40,347 nt of DNA from Syntrophaceae bacterium. GTDB taxonomy: Bacteria > Desulfobacterota > BSN033 > UBA1163. Shown here piece after piece: positions 23,064 to 32,930 of this stretch (the stretch's first letter is position 1; every line of letters starts with the position of its first letter). Under the pieces are notes generated by a model. That model was not told the DNA's origin. It saw nothing but the letters and a program-made list of their open reading frames with translations, and searched no databases. Made by a program: the position numbers and the translations under genes. Where the stretch lies: positions 1 through 40,347 of the forward strand of contig JACAEX010000038.1 in NCBI GenBank assembly GCA_013388635.1, in the 5' to 3' direction.

Positions 23064-24473
23064 TTGGAGAACATTGCAACCATAATCCTTGCCGCAGGGA
23101 AGGGGACCCGGATGAAGTCGGACCTGGTGAAGGTGCTGCATCCACTTTTAGGGGTTCCTATGCTCTCCTATCCAATCGACCTTTCCCTGAATGAGATCAG
23201 GGCTGAAAAGACGATCGTGGTCATCGGCCACCAGGCCGATCGAATTAAAGAGAGATTCGAGGATCCCCGGATTCAGTTTGCCATTCAGGAGGAACAGCTG
23301 GGCACAGGCCACGCGGTTTTAAAGGCCCTTCCATTTTTAGGGAAATTTAACGGCACGGTGTTGATCCTCTGCGGAGACGTCCCCCTGGTGAAGCCGAGAA
23401 CAGTCCGCTCCTTTATCGATGATTTTTGGAGAGAGGAGACGGTCCTCTCCGTCTTGACAGCCGTCGTAGAGGATCCTGATGGGTATGGCCGAATCCTTCG
23501 AGACCAGGGGGGCTGGCTTAAAGGGATTGTGGAGGAGAAGGACGCCTCAGCCAAGGAGAAGGAGATCAAGGAGGTCAACACAGGGATCTTCTGCGTGAAG
23601 GCCTCTTTCTTGAGCGAAGGCATAAGAGAGATCGGACAGGAGAACGCCCAGGCGGAATATTATCTGACCGATTTAGTTGAGATTGCGAGGCGAAAGGGTC
23701 TGGGGTGTTCGGCTCATACGGTTTCCGACCCTGTGGAGGTGATGGGGATCAATACGAGAATCGATCTTGCAACGGCGAACGAAGTCCTGAGGCAGGAGAA
23801 GCTCAGGGACCTGATGCTCTCGGGTGTGACGGTGATCGATCCCAAAGCGACCTATGTGGATCGAACGGTGGAGGTTGGAAGAGATACCGTCCTCTATCCC
23901 AATTGTATCCTCCAAGGGAAGACGAAGATCGGCCAGCGTTGTGTGATCGAATCCAACTCCAAGATCGCAGACTCTCAAATTGGTGATGAAGTGACCATTC
24001 GATCGAGCTGTGTGATCACGGAGAGCAGAATAGAAAAAGGAGCGATCATCGGTCCGTTTGCCCATCTGAGGCCTTTGAGCGAGGTCAAGGGCAGGGCAAA
24101 GATCGGCAACTTTGTTGAGGTGAAGAAATCGGTCATCGGCAGGGGTTCCAAGGCCAACCACCTGGCCTATATCGGGGATTCCTTGGTCGGAGAGGAAGTG
24201 AACATCGGGGCAGGCACGATCACCTGTAACTACGATGGATTTGAGAAACACCAGACCATCATCGGGGATCGGGTCTTCGTCGGCTCGAATGTGGAACTGG
24301 TGGCTCCGGTCAAGGTTGGAAGCGATTCCTCGATCGGTGCAGGCACGACGGTGACGAGAGATGTTCCCGAGGGAGCCCTGGCCATCAGCCGGGTGAAGCA
24401 GAAGAACATCAGAGGCTGGAGCAAGAAGACGGAATTTCGGCGAAGGAAGAGCACAGAGCAGAAGAAGGAATAG
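23064..24473 (+). CDS. glmU: Bifunctional GlmU (UDP-GlcNAc pyrophosphorylase / GlcN-1-P acetyltransferase)
   Basis: A 469-residue enzyme making UDP-N-acetylglucosamine for peptidoglycan and lipopolysaccharide. The N-terminal uridylyltransferase domain has AAGKGTRMKSDLVKVLHP, QLGTGHAV and CGDVPLV. The C-terminal left-handed beta-helix of hexapeptide repeats (about 250-450) includes IGPFAHLRPLSEV, the KANHLAYIGDS segment and INIGAGTITCNYDGFEK-like residues. Length is normal. It starts with TTG, with AAGGA nine bases upstream. glmS follows after 3 bases, so successive pathway enzymes are co-expressed. Confidence 0.95.
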   Translation: MENIATIILAAGKGTRMKSDLVKVLHPLLGVPMLSYPIDLSLNEIRAEKTIVVIGHQADRIKERFEDPRIQFAIQEEQLGTGHAVLKALPFLGKFNGTVLILCGDVPLVKPRTVRSFIDDFWREETVLSVLTAVVEDPDGYGRILRDQGGWLKGIVEEKDASAKEKEIKEVNTGIFCVKASFLSEGIREIGQENAQAEYYLTDLVEIARRKGLGCSAHTVSDPVEVMGINTRIDLATANEVLRQEKLRDLMLSGVTVIDPKATYVDRTVEVGRDTVLYPNCILQGKTKIGQRCVIESNSKIADSQIGDEVTIRSSCVITESRIEKGAIIGPFAHLRPLSEVKGRAKIGNFVEVKKSVIGRGSKANHLAYIGDSLVGEEVNIGAGTITCNYDGFEKHQTIIGDRVFVGSNVELVAPVKVGSDSSIGAGTTVTRDVPEGALAISRVKQKNIRGWSKKTEFRRRKSTEQKKE

Positions 24474-24476
24474 GCC

Positions 24477-26306
24477 ATGTGTGGCATCGTGGGATATGTG
24501 GGCCCCAGGGAAACGGCGAAGGTACTGCTGGGCGGTCTGAAGCGGCTGGAGTACAGGGGCTATGACTCTGCAGGCATCGCCGTCTTTCATAAGGGCAAGA
24601 TCGAGATCCGAAGAAACGAGGGAAAATTGAGGAAGCTGGAGGAGCTCGTTGGAGAGGAGACCTTCGATGGAAAGATCGGGATCGGCCATACCCGATGGGC
24701 GACGCATGGAAGGCCCTCTGATGAGAATGCCCATCCCCACAAGGCTGGAAAGGTAGCCGTGGTCCACAACGGGATCATCGAAAATTACCTTCCCCTCAGG
24801 GAGGTCCTCAAGAAGAGGGGGCATCGCTTCACATCCGAAACAGATACTGAGGTGATCTCGCACCTGATCGATGAATTCATCCAGGAAGGGGCTTCCTTTC
24901 TGGATGGCGTGAGATTGGCCCTGGATAAGATCAGGGGCTCTTATGCGTTGGGGATCCTCTGCGAAGGGGATGAACACTGTTTGATCGCGGCCAAGAAGGA
25001 GAGCCCGCTGGTGATCGGTATTGGTGAAGAGGAGTATTTCATCGCCTCTGATATTCCTGCGATCCTCCCCTATACAAGGGACTTCATCTTTATGGAGGAC
25101 GGGGAGGTGGCTGTCCTCTCCTCTCAAGGGGTGAGGTGCTTCGATGCAAAGGGCGATCAGATTTCAAAGGAGCCGAAGCGGGTGAACTGGACCCCTCTGA
25201 TGGCGGAGAAGGGCGGATACAAGCATTTCATGCTTAAGGAGATCTTCGAACAGCCCAGGGCTGTGATCGACACGATCCGGGGACGTCTTTCAGAGGAGCC
25301 GGGCAGCGGGATTCTTGAGGAGATCCGTATCGGCCGATCGCTCCTGGAGAGGATTCGGCGGATCTGCCTGATCGCATGCGGTACCTCCTATCATGCAGCC
25401 CTGGTGGGAAAGTTCCTCCTCGAAGAATTCTGTCGGATCCCGGTGGAGGTGGACATCGGTTCGGAATTTCGATATCGAAATCCGATCCTCGGAGAGGACA
25501 CCTTGCTCGTGGCGATCTCTCAGTCCGGAGAGACGGCGGACACCTTGGCTGCGTTGAGGGAGGGGAAGAGGCGAGGCGCGATGACCCTTGCCATCTGCAA
25601 TGTGGTCGAGTCGAGTTTGGCGAGGGATTCGGATCATGTGATCTATACCCACGCAGGTCCTGAGATCGGCGTGGCCTCGACCAAGACCTTCGTCACCCAG
25701 CTGGTCATCCTCTTTCTGCTCTCCCTCCGGTTCGGTGGAGAGCTGGGACAGATCACTGCCGAAGAAGGAAGGCGATCGATTGAGGCACTGGTCAAAATTC
25801 CACACCTAATGGAGGAGATGCTCAAGTCCTCAAAGGAGATAGCCGAGATCGCCAGAAAATATCTTTATGCGAAGGACTTTCTCTACCTGGGAAGGGGGAT
25901 CAACTATCCCATCGCATTGGAGGGGGCGCTGAAGTTAAAAGAGATCTCTTATATTCATGCAGAAGGCTATCCTGCCGGCGAGATGAAGCACGGCCCCATT
26001 GCCTTGATCGATCGGGAGATGCCGGTCGTTGTCCTGGCGACGAGAAATGGAGTTTATGAGAAGGTGCTTGCCAATATCGAGGAGGTCAAGGCGAGGGAAG
26101 GAAAGGTGATCGCCCTGGCCTCCCAATCGGATCAGGCCATCGAGAAGAGGGTGGACGACGTGATCTTCATCCCCGATACCCTTCCCTCTCTATCACCGAT
26201 CCTCCTCACCCTACCCCTTCAACTTCTGGCCTACCACATGGCTGATCTGAAAGGTACGGATGTGGATCAGCCGAGGAACCTGGCCAAGAGCGTCACCGTC
26301 GAATAG
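24477..26306 (+). CDS. glmS: Glutamine--fructose-6-phosphate aminotransferase (isomerizing)
   Basis: A 609-residue enzyme, the standard length, that forms glucosamine-6-phosphate from fructose-6-phosphate and glutamine. The N-terminal class II glutaminase domain starts MCGIVGYVG, with Cys2 as nucleophile, then [11 protein letters not shown]. Two SIS sugar-isomerase domains follow, with [14 protein letters not shown] and [13 protein letters not shown]. The C-terminus carries [13 protein letters not shown], which closes the active site. No glmS ribozyme-like leader is visible; the gap to glmU is only three bases. Confidence 0.96.
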   Translation: MCGIVGYVGPRETAKVLLGGLKRLEYRGYDSAGIAVFHKGKIEIRRNEGKLRKLEELVGEETFDGKIGIGHTRWATHGRPSDENAHPHKAGKVAVVHNGIIENYLPLREVLKKRGHRFTSETDTEVISHLIDEFIQEGASFLDGVRLALDKIRGSYALGILCEGDEHCLIAAKKESPLVIGIGEEEYFIASDIPAILPYTRDFIFMEDGEVAVLSSQGVRCFDAKGDQISKEPKRVNWTPLMAEKGGYKHFMLKEIFEQPRAVIDTIRGRLSEEPGSGILEEIRIGRSLLERIRRICLIACGTSYHAALVGKFLLEEFCRIPVEVDIGSEFRYRNPILGEDTLLVAISQSGETADTLAALREGKRRGAMTLAICNVVESSLARDSDHVIYTHAGPEIGVASTKTFVTQLVILFLLSLRFGGELGQITAEEGRRSIEALVKIPHLMEEMLKSSKEIAEIARKYLYAKDFLYLGRGINYPIALEGALKLKEISYIHAEGYPAGEMKHGPIALIDREMPVVVLATRNGVYEKVLANIEEVKAREGKVIALASQSDQAIEKRVDDVIFIPDTLPSLSPILLTLPLQLLAYHMADLKGTDVDQPRNLAKSVTVE

Positions 26307-26382
26307 ATACGTTGTGTGCCCCCCTGTATAAAATGGTAGATATTTGTTAAAATCCCTTAGAGTTCGTTGGTATGTGAAATCC

Positions 26383-26486
26383 AAAGCACGAAATCCGAAA
26401 TACGAAACAAGTGCGAATGACCAAAATCCGAACGTTCCAAACAAAAATCGTTTTTGATTTGGAGATTGTTTCGGATTTACGAAGTT
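26383..26486. repeat. Dispersed palindromic repeat, copy A
   Basis: Between glmS and the helicase gene. The left arm contains GCACGAAATCCGAAA and ACGAAACAA; the right arm TTGTTTCGGATTTACGAAG is its imperfect reverse complement. It belongs with the copies at 32743, 34411 and 35245. It ends four bases before the helicase ATG. Confidence 0.7.
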
Positions 26487-26489
26487 CCT

Positions 26490-28754
26490 ATGTCTTTGCT
26501 CAACGATCTCAATCCTGTTCAGCAGAGGGCTGTCCTGGAGACCGAAGGTCCGCTCCTGGTCTTTGCAGGCGCGGGAAGCGGTAAGACCCGTGTCTTGACC
26601 TATCGGATCGCTTATCTCATTCAGGAGAAAAGGGTGCCAGCCTCGTGTATCTTTGCGGTCACCTTCACCAACAAGGCTGCGGATGAGATGAGAGAGAGGG
26701 TGGAGAGGCTTCTCGGGGCATCGGCCAGGGGGGTATGGATCTCCACCTTCCATTCGGCCTGCGCCCGGATCCTCAGGCAACATATCGACCGCCTGGGCTT
26801 TCAGAGGAATTTCGTCATTTATGATGAGCAGGACCAGGAACGCCATCTCAAGGCGGTGATGAGGGAATTGGATCTGGACCCCAGGATCTTCCACCCGAGG
26901 GCTGTCCAATCGAAGATCGACCAGTTAAAGAATGAGGGCGTCACACCTGAAGAGTATCTCCCCGATCCGTACAACATATTCCAGAAGAGGGTGGCCCTGA
27001 TCTATGAGAGATATCAGGAGGAGCTCCGGCGAAACAATGCCCTCGATTTTGGAGATCTCCTCATCTTGGTCAAGATTCTGTTCAGACGTTTTCCGGAGAT
27101 CTTGAGGCTCTATCAGGAAGGATGTCGCTATGTGATGGTGGACGAATTTCAGGATACCAATCTGATCCAGTATCATCTGATCCAGCAGATGGTCAAGAGG
27201 CATCAGAATATCTGTGTGGTCGGAGATGATGACCAATCGATCTACCGCTGGAGAGGGGCGGAGGTGGGAAATATCCTGAACTTTGAGAACGATTTTCCGA
27301 GGGCCAAAGTGATCACCCTGGAACAGAACTACCGGTCCACCCAGAACATCCTCCGGGCAGCCAACCACATGGTCTGTAGAAATCGTTCGAGAAAGGAGAA
27401 GGTCCTCTGGACGGAGAATCGCAAGGGTGAGCCGATCACGCTCTACGCTGCTGAGGATGAGGCGGATGAGGCGCGTTTCGTGGTCCGGAAGATCATCGAA
27501 CAGTGCCAGCCCTCTTCACGAGGGGCAAAGAGAACGTACCGGGACGTGGCTGTTTTCTATCGGATCAATGCTCAGTCCCGTGCCATCGAAGAGGAGATGA
27601 TCAAAAATCAGATCCCCTACACCATCGTAGGCGGATTGAAGTTCTATGAACGCAAGGAGATCAAGGATGTGCTGGCCTACTTGAAACTGATCGCCAACCC
27701 ATCGGATGGCCTCAGTTTGAAAAGGGTCATCAATGTCCCTCCGAGAGGGATCGGAGAGAAGACGATCGAAAAGATCGAGGCCTTCTCCAGGGAGAGGGCG
27801 ATCCCCCTTTACGAAGGGATGAAGCAAGCGTTGAAAGAGGACTGGCTTTCCCACGGCGTTAGGGAGAAACTGGAGGAGTTTGTCCATCTGGTCGAAGGAT
27901 TGCGAGAGGAGAGGAAAGGCCTTTCAGTCAGCCAGTTGACCCTGACCCTCCTTGCCAAAACAGGCTACCTCGATCGGCTGAAGGGAGAAGGGACAGAGCA
28001 GGCCCTTACCAGGATGGAGAACATTGATGAGCTGATCAATGTGATGACGGAATTTGAGCGGGGAGGGGAGGTCGAAAAGACCGGACCGCAGGAGAGTTCG
28101 GTCGAGGCCTTTCTGGATAAGGTCTCCCTGGTGACCGACATCGACCTTTACGAGGATAAGGGGAACCGCGTCTCGCTCATGACCCTTCATTGTGCAAAGG
28201 GGTTGGAGTTTCCCCTGGTCTTCATCGTCGGCATGGAGGAAGGGCTTCTTCCCCACTACCGGAGGGGTGACGAGATTGAGGATCTGGAGGAGGAGAGGAG
28301 GCTCTGTTATGTGGGGATCACCCGGGCAAAGGAGAGGCTCTTCCTTTCGAGGGCGGAGACGCGTTCCACCTTCGGTGTGGGCCGGGCCAATCTTCCTTCC
28401 CGTTTTCTCGATGAACTCCCTCCGGAGCTGATCCAGTTGGAGGAGAGGCAGGAAGAAACGGAGAGTCTCTTTTCCCAGAGAGGCGAGTGGAGCGACCATT
28501 TTCAGCAGTCGGAGGAGTTCAGATGGAGCTCAGCAGCAGAAGATCCTTTTCCAGGAGATGGAGGGAGGGTCTTAAGCCCTGAGGAGTTCATTTCGCTCAG
28601 GACTGGAATGAGGGTGAGGCATCCCAAATTTGGAGAGGGAAGGGTGCTCTCTGTTGAGGGAATGGACAAGGAGCAGAAGGCGACCATCCTCTTCGGAGCC
28701 GTGGGAAGGAAGCGGCTGAAGGTCTGTTACGCAAATCTTGAAATCCTTGAGTAA
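26490..28754 (+). CDS. pcrA: ATP-dependent DNA helicase, UvrD/PcrA type
   Basis: A 754-residue superfamily 1A 3'-5' helicase for repair and replication restart. From the chosen ATG, LNPVQQRAV forms the Q-motif, and Walker A is GAGSGKT at 27-33. Next come TFTNKAADEMRERV, DEFQDTN, VGDDDQSIYRWRGA, the LMTLHCAKGLEFPLVFIVGMEEG block and VGITRAKERLFLS. The C-terminal GMRVRHPKFGEGRVLSV is the Tudor-like RNA-polymerase-binding domain found in PcrA. An in-frame start at 26454 would add residues encoded by the upstream repeat, so ATG 26490 is preferred. No clear ribosome site is present at it. Confidence 0.93.
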   Translation: MSLLNDLNPVQQRAVLETEGPLLVFAGAGSGKTRVLTYRIAYLIQEKRVPASCIFAVTFTNKAADEMRERVERLLGASARGVWISTFHSACARILRQHIDRLGFQRNFVIYDEQDQERHLKAVMRELDLDPRIFHPRAVQSKIDQLKNEGVTPEEYLPDPYNIFQKRVALIYERYQEELRRNNALDFGDLLILVKILFRRFPEILRLYQEGCRYVMVDEFQDTNLIQYHLIQQMVKRHQNICVVGDDDQSIYRWRGAEVGNILNFENDFPRAKVITLEQNYRSTQNILRAANHMVCRNRSRKEKVLWTENRKGEPITLYAAEDEADEARFVVRKIIEQCQPSSRGAKRTYRDVAVFYRINAQSRAIEEEMIKNQIPYTIVGGLKFYERKEIKDVLAYLKLIANPSDGLSLKRVINVPPRGIGEKTIEKIEAFSRERAIPLYEGMKQALKEDWLSHGVREKLEEFVHLVEGLREERKGLSVSQLTLTLLAKTGYLDRLKGEGTEQALTRMENIDELINVMTEFERGGEVEKTGPQESSVEAFLDKVSLVTDIDLYEDKGNRVSLMTLHCAKGLEFPLVFIVGMEEGLLPHYRRGDEIEDLEEERRLCYVGITRAKERLFLSRAETRSTFGVGRANLPSRFLDELPPELIQLEERQEETESLFSQRGEWSDHFQQSEEFRWSSAAEDPFPGDGGRVLSPEEFISLRTGMRVRHPKFGEGRVLSVEGMDKEQKATILFGAVGRKRLKVCYANLEILE

Positions 28755-28829
28755 AAAGATGGGGAGATAAGGGGATGAGGGGATGAAAGTACCCGATGGC
28801 ATCAGAGAAGAAATAATTAGGAGGACCCC

Positions 28830-29369
28830 ATGAAAACTTATTACATCCTTTCGGCTATCGGGAAGGATCGGCCTGGAATTGTGGCAGACGTTTCAGAGGT
28901 GATCTACGAGTGCGGAGGAAATATCGAGGATTCGAGCATGAGCATTCTCCGGAACCATTTTGCGCTTCTTCTCCTTTTTTCCACGGAGAGGGAGGAGGTC
29001 AATCAGAAGCTCTCCTCCGGGCTGAAGCGCCTTGAATGGGAGAAGCATTTGACCGTCTTCTATTCTCCGATCACCCTGGAACAGGCCCACCCAAAGGGCA
29101 GGGAGCAGTTCGATCTTTTCAAGATCACCACATCCGGTGTGGATCACGCCGGCATCGTCTTCAGGGTCTGTCGGCTTCTTGCCGACCGGAGGATCAACAT
29201 TGTGGACATGAAGACCCATCGCGCCCTTTCTGCGGAGAGCGGAACGCCTTTCTTTGAGATGGATATGGAGGTGGAGGTTCCCCAATCGATTTCAGAGGAG
29301 AGTTTAAGGGAGGACCTCCATGATCTGGCCAACGAGCTGGTGATCGACCTGGTCCTGAAAAAGAAGTAG
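28830..29369 (+). CDS. Tandem ACT-domain protein, GcvR-like
   Basis: A 179-residue protein made of two ACT domains. The first (1-80) has ILSAIGKDRPGIVADVSEVI and GGNIEDSSMSILRNHFALL. The second (about 92-175) has TTSGVDHAGIVFRVCRLLADRRINI. This is the layout of GcvR, which in Escherichia coli antagonises GcvA and so represses glycine cleavage. No GcvA homologue is visible here. The gene stands upstream of gcvH-gcvPA-gcvPB, which supports a glycine-sensing role, but direct regulation is inferred. An AGGAGG site precedes the ATG. Confidence 0.82.
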   Translation: MKTYYILSAIGKDRPGIVADVSEVIYECGGNIEDSSMSILRNHFALLLLFSTEREEVNQKLSSGLKRLEWEKHLTVFYSPITLEQAHPKGREQFDLFKITTSGVDHAGIVFRVCRLLADRRINIVDMKTHRALSAESGTPFFEMDMEVEVPQSISEESLREDLHDLANELVIDLVLKKK

Positions 29370-29396
29370 CCGAGGAAGCCGAAATGGGAGATGAGG

Positions 29397-30944
29397 ATGG
29401 TTGAGACCTTAGCACTGCTCATCGATCAGACAGCCCTCCGGATGGGTGGAAAGGAGGCGATCCTCTTCGTGAGGAGGGGAGGATTGGAGAGCAGGATCAG
29501 CTATCGCTCGCTTCAAAAGGTCTCCGACCGAGTGGCAAACGGTCTAAGAGGGTTGGGTCTCAGAAAGGGAGACCGGGTGATCCTCTTCATCCCAAAGTCT
29601 ATTGAACAGGTGGTGATCCATCTCGCCGTCCAGAAGGTTGGAGCGATCTCGGTCCTCCTCAACCCTAAACTGAAGAGGGATGAGGTGGAATATCTTATAA
29701 AGGACACCGATGCCCGTGCCCTCGTCGTCGGGAAGAGAGAGGAGGCAATGATCCGGTCGATCGATGAGAGACGGATCGTTTTGGCGATTGATACTGACAG
29801 CCCTTTTGCCGAGGGAAAATTATTTCCGGATAGCTCTGATCAGGCGTCTCATCCCGAGGGAGGTCCCGACGACCCGGCGGTTCTGATCTATACCTCCGGC
29901 ACGACAGGAGAGCCGAAAGGGGCCATTCTCACCCAGAAGAACCTGGTTCAGGATGTGAGGAATATCATCCAGATATGGGAGATCAGAGAAGAGGATGTCC
30001 TCTGTCATGCCCTGCCGCTCTTCCATGTCCACGGGCTCTGCTTTGCGCTCCACACGGCTCTCGTCGCAGGAGCGAAGGTCGTCATGTGTGATGAGTTCTC
30101 TTCTGATGCGGTCCTCCATATCTTATCCCAAAAGGAAGGAGAGCTGGCCTGTACGCTCTTTATGGGCGTTCCAACGATGTATCTGAAGATGATCGAGAGA
30201 CTGGAGGGTACAAAGGGTGATTTTAAACATATCCGGCTCTTTGCTTCGGGCTCCGCCCCTCTTCTTCCGAAGGATTTTGAAAGGATTAAGGAAGTTTTCG
30301 GCAGGGAACCAGTGGAGAGGGAAGGGATGTCTGAGACAGGGATGAACTTTTCAAACCCTTACCGTGGATTGAAAAAGCCAGGCTCCATCGGTCTTCCTCT
30401 TCCGTCTGTGAAGGTGAGGATTGTGGATCCTGAGGATTTTCAGGATGTGGCTTTGGGCGAGGTGGGTGAAATCTGGTTAAAGGGGCCGAACGTGGGTCCT
30501 GGTTATTGGAATAAACCCCATGAGACAGAGGCCGCCTTTGCAGACGGATGGTTTCGGACCGGTGACTTAGGAAGGGTGGATGAGGACGGGTACTATTACC
30601 TCACGGACCGGTTGAAACATATCATCATCTCAGGAGGGGAGAATATCTCTCCAAAAGAGATCGAGACCGTGATCAACCATCATCCGAAGGTGGTGGAGTC
30701 GTGCGTGGTAGGCATCCCTGACGAGAGGTGGGGTGAAAAGGTGGTCGCTGCGGTTGTTGTGAAACAGGGAATCGTGCTCACCGAAAAAGAGATCAAGGAC
30801 TACTGTAAGGATCACCTCTTAGACTGGAAATGTCCAAAGGAGATCTTATTCCTGGATGAACTGCCCAGAAACCGGATGGGAAAGGTGATGAAGGAGGAGG
30901 TGGCGAGGCTCTTTCCTGGCCGGGGTCCTCGTCAATCTCCCTGA
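29397..30944 (+). CDS. AMP-forming acyl-CoA synthetase, MatB/ACSF3-like
   Basis: A 515-residue ANL-superfamily ligase forming acyl-CoA from a carboxylic acid, ATP and CoA. The P-loop YTSGTTGEPKGA is at about residue 165, followed by LPLFHVHGLCFALH, the EGMSETGMNFSNPY motif, GWFRTGDLGRVDEDGYYYLTDRLK and the C-terminal LPRNRMGKVMK with the catalytic Lys. The SNPY, GSIGLPLPSVKVRI and HVHGL segments are closest to malonyl-CoA synthetases (MatB/ACSF3), but the substrate is not proven. The usual ERYGMTE reads EREGMSE here. The start at 29397 has GGGAG six bases upstream. It lies between the ACT gene and gcvH. Confidence 0.85.
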   Translation: MVETLALLIDQTALRMGGKEAILFVRRGGLESRISYRSLQKVSDRVANGLRGLGLRKGDRVILFIPKSIEQVVIHLAVQKVGAISVLLNPKLKRDEVEYLIKDTDARALVVGKREEAMIRSIDERRIVLAIDTDSPFAEGKLFPDSSDQASHPEGGPDDPAVLIYTSGTTGEPKGAILTQKNLVQDVRNIIQIWEIREEDVLCHALPLFHVHGLCFALHTALVAGAKVVMCDEFSSDAVLHILSQKEGELACTLFMGVPTMYLKMIERLEGTKGDFKHIRLFASGSAPLLPKDFERIKEVFGREPVEREGMSETGMNFSNPYRGLKKPGSIGLPLPSVKVRIVDPEDFQDVALGEVGEIWLKGPNVGPGYWNKPHETEAAFADGWFRTGDLGRVDEDGYYYLTDRLKHIIISGGENISPKEIETVINHHPKVVESCVVGIPDERWGEKVVAAVVVKQGIVLTEKEIKDYCKDHLLDWKCPKEILFLDELPRNRMGKVMKEEVARLFPGRGPRQSP

Positions 30945-30992
30945 CCGGATTTTTAAATCCTATTTTAGGGCGATGCCCAGGGGAGGGAGAGG

Positions 30993-31376
30993 ATGAATTT
31001 TCCAGAAGATCTGCTTTATACAGAGAGCCATGAGTGGGTAAGGGACGAAGGGAGCCAGGTGGTCATCGGCCTGACCGACTACGCTCAGCGCCAGCTCAAG
31101 GATATCGTTTATGTGGAACTTCCAGAGATCGGATCGGAGTTCAAGAAAGGGGAGAGCATGGGAGTGGTGGAGTCGGTAAAGACCGTTGCTGACGTCTTCT
31201 CGCCGGTCACGGGAAAGGTGATCGAAACGAATGGAGCGCTCAAAGAACATCCGGAGTGGATCAATACCGATCCCTATGGAAAGGGATGGATCACCAGGAT
31301 GGAGGTCCGTGACAAAGAGGAGTTAAAAGGGCTTCTCTCATCCAGGGATTATCAGGGATCCCTTTCAGAGGAATGA
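30993..31376 (+). CDS. gcvH: Glycine cleavage system H protein
   Basis: A 127-residue lipoyl carrier of the glycine cleavage complex, shuttling the aminomethyl group between the P, T and L proteins. The lipoylation site is Lys63 in VVESVKTVADVFSP, preceded by ESHEWVR and ITDYAQ-like residues (LTDYAQRQLKDIVYVELPE). Length matches GcvH. GGGAGG precedes the ATG. gcvPA follows three bases after the stop. Confidence 0.96.
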   Translation: MNFPEDLLYTESHEWVRDEGSQVVIGLTDYAQRQLKDIVYVELPEIGSEFKKGESMGVVESVKTVADVFSPVTGKVIETNGALKEHPEWINTDPYGKGWITRMEVRDKEELKGLLSSRDYQGSLSEE

Positions 31377-31379
31377 CCC

Positions 31380-32729
31380 ATGAAAGACTTCCTCCGTTAC
31401 CTCCCCCATACCGAAGAGGAAGGTTTGCAAATGCTCGAAACGATCGGGGTGAAGAGGATCGAGGACCTCTTTGAGATCGTCCCGAAGGAGCAGAGGCTTT
31501 CCAAACCTTTAGATCTTCCTGGCCCTCTTTCCGAGCCTGACCTCATCCGCCATCTCCAGGGCCTTCGGTCTCCGATCCTCAGCAGTTTTCTCGGTGCGGG
31601 CGCCTATCATCACTTCATCCCTGCGGTCATCTCAGCCATGACCTCCCGTTCTGAATTTTATACGGCTTACACCCCTTATCAGCCAGAGATCAGTCAGGGA
31701 ACGCTTCAGGCGATCTTCGAATACCAGACCTTGATGTGCCAGTTGACCGGCATGGAGGTATCGAACGCATCCATGTATGACGGCGCCTCGGCTCTGGCAG
31801 AGGCTGTTTTAATGGCCCGCCGAATTACGAAACGGAGGAAGGTCCTTCTCTCCGGGGCTGTTCATCCTGAATATCGGAGGGTCGTCCAGACCTATGTTGA
31901 TCCTGATCAAGGGGAGATCGCTCTGGTGCCTTATAACGAGGACGAAGGACGTACGGATGAGAAGGCGCTCCTCGACCTCCTCGATGGAGAGGTCAGTGCG
32001 GTCGTGGTTCAGAGTCCAAACTTTTTTGGCGTGGTGGAGGACCTTCATCCAATTGCCCAAAAGGTTCATGAGAAGGGTGGATTGATGATCGTTGGTTTTA
32101 GCGAGGCCATCGCCTATGGGATTCTGAAGCCACCTGGAGCAGTTGGAGCAGATATCGTCGCAGGCGAGGGTCAGAGCCTGGGCATTCCTCTCTCCTTCGG
32201 AGGTCCCTACCTGGGGATCTTCACCACCCTTGAGAAGTTTGTGCGGATGATGCCGGGCCGGCTGGTCGGAGAGACGCTCGACCTAAATGGCAAGAGGGGG
32301 TTTGTCCTGACCCTGGCTGCACGGGAACAGCATATCCGGAGGGAGCGGGCCACATCCAACATCTGCACGAATGAGGGGCTCTGTGCACTGATGGCCACGA
32401 TCTTTCTCTCCTGTCTGGGGAGAGAGGGCTTGAGGGAAGTGGCGGTGATGAACCTGAGCAAGGCAGCGTATGCGAAAAAGGTCGCTTCTGAGATTTCGGG
32501 CTGCAGGCCTGTCTTCTCCTCTCCCACCTTTAATGAGTTCGTTTTGAGGATGGATCGGGATCCCCGGGAGGTCTTGGACAGATTGAAGGAGAAAGGGATC
32601 CTGGCCGGCCTCTTCTTAGGAAGATTTTATCCTGAGCTTGATCATCATCTCCTCGTGACCGTCACCGAGATGAACACAAAGGAGGAGATCGACCGCTGGG
32701 CCGAAACCCTGGAACGAGCCTTGCGATGA
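31380..32729 (+). CDS. gcvPA: Glycine dehydrogenase (decarboxylating) subunit 1
   Basis: A 449-residue alpha subunit of the two-subunit P protein. It starts RYLPHTEEEGLQMLETIGV and contains FLGAGAYHHFIPAVI and SRSEFYTAYTPYQPEISQG, then YDGASALAEAVLMA. It has the PLP-fold without the cofactor lysine. It works with GcvPB to decarboxylate glycine and load the H protein. Length is usual for the split form found in Bacillus, thermophiles and many anaerobes. AGAGGA precedes the ATG. Confidence 0.95.
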   Translation: MKDFLRYLPHTEEEGLQMLETIGVKRIEDLFEIVPKEQRLSKPLDLPGPLSEPDLIRHLQGLRSPILSSFLGAGAYHHFIPAVISAMTSRSEFYTAYTPYQPEISQGTLQAIFEYQTLMCQLTGMEVSNASMYDGASALAEAVLMARRITKRRKVLLSGAVHPEYRRVVQTYVDPDQGEIALVPYNEDEGRTDEKALLDLLDGEVSAVVVQSPNFFGVVEDLHPIAQKVHEKGGLMIVGFSEAIAYGILKPPGAVGADIVAGEGQSLGIPLSFGGPYLGIFTTLEKFVRMMPGRLVGETLDLNGKRGFVLTLAAREQHIRRERATSNICTNEGLCALMATIFLSCLGREGLREVAVMNLSKAAYAKKVASEISGCRPVFSSPTFNEFVLRMDRDPREVLDRLKEKGILAGLFLGRFYPELDHHLLVTVTEMNTKEEIDRWAETLERALR

Positions 32730-32742
32730 ATCATCAGGAAAT

Positions 32743-32890
32743 TCGAAGCACGAAATTCGAAATCCGAAACAAATTCAAATTACCGAAATTGTATCAATTT
32801 AGTGCTTTGAAAAATCATAAAAAAAGATGGTCGAATAGCTTGTCATTCCTGCCTGCCTGCGGTAGGCAGGAATTTCGGATTTTTCTGATC
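32743..32890. repeat. Dispersed palindromic repeat, copy B, with nested hairpin
   Basis: The gap between gcvPA and gcvPB begins with CGAAGCACGAAATTCGAAAT and CCGAAACAAATTC, matching copies A, C and D, and ends with AATTTCGGATTTTTC in the opposite sense. A perfect 10-base hairpin, ATTCCTGCCT with AGGCAGGAAT (32845-32873), is inserted in it. Confidence 0.65.
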
Positions 32891-32930
32891 AAGATTAACA
32901 TATGTTCACTTAGCCGTTAGAGATAAGGCA

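Noticed and set aside
23673-25127. Long (484-codon) minus-strand open frame opposite glmU and glmS
   Set aside because: It is the antisense of two well-conserved genes, with no family motifs of its own; the length follows from codon bias in the sense strand.
30945-30992. Possible glycine riboswitch before gcvH
   Set aside because: The gap is only 48 bases, with one short GGGC/GCCC hairpin; there is no room for the aptamer.
32726-32920. 64-codon open frame after gcvPA
   Set aside because: Its sequence (EIRSTKFEIRNKFK) is just a translation of repeat copy B.
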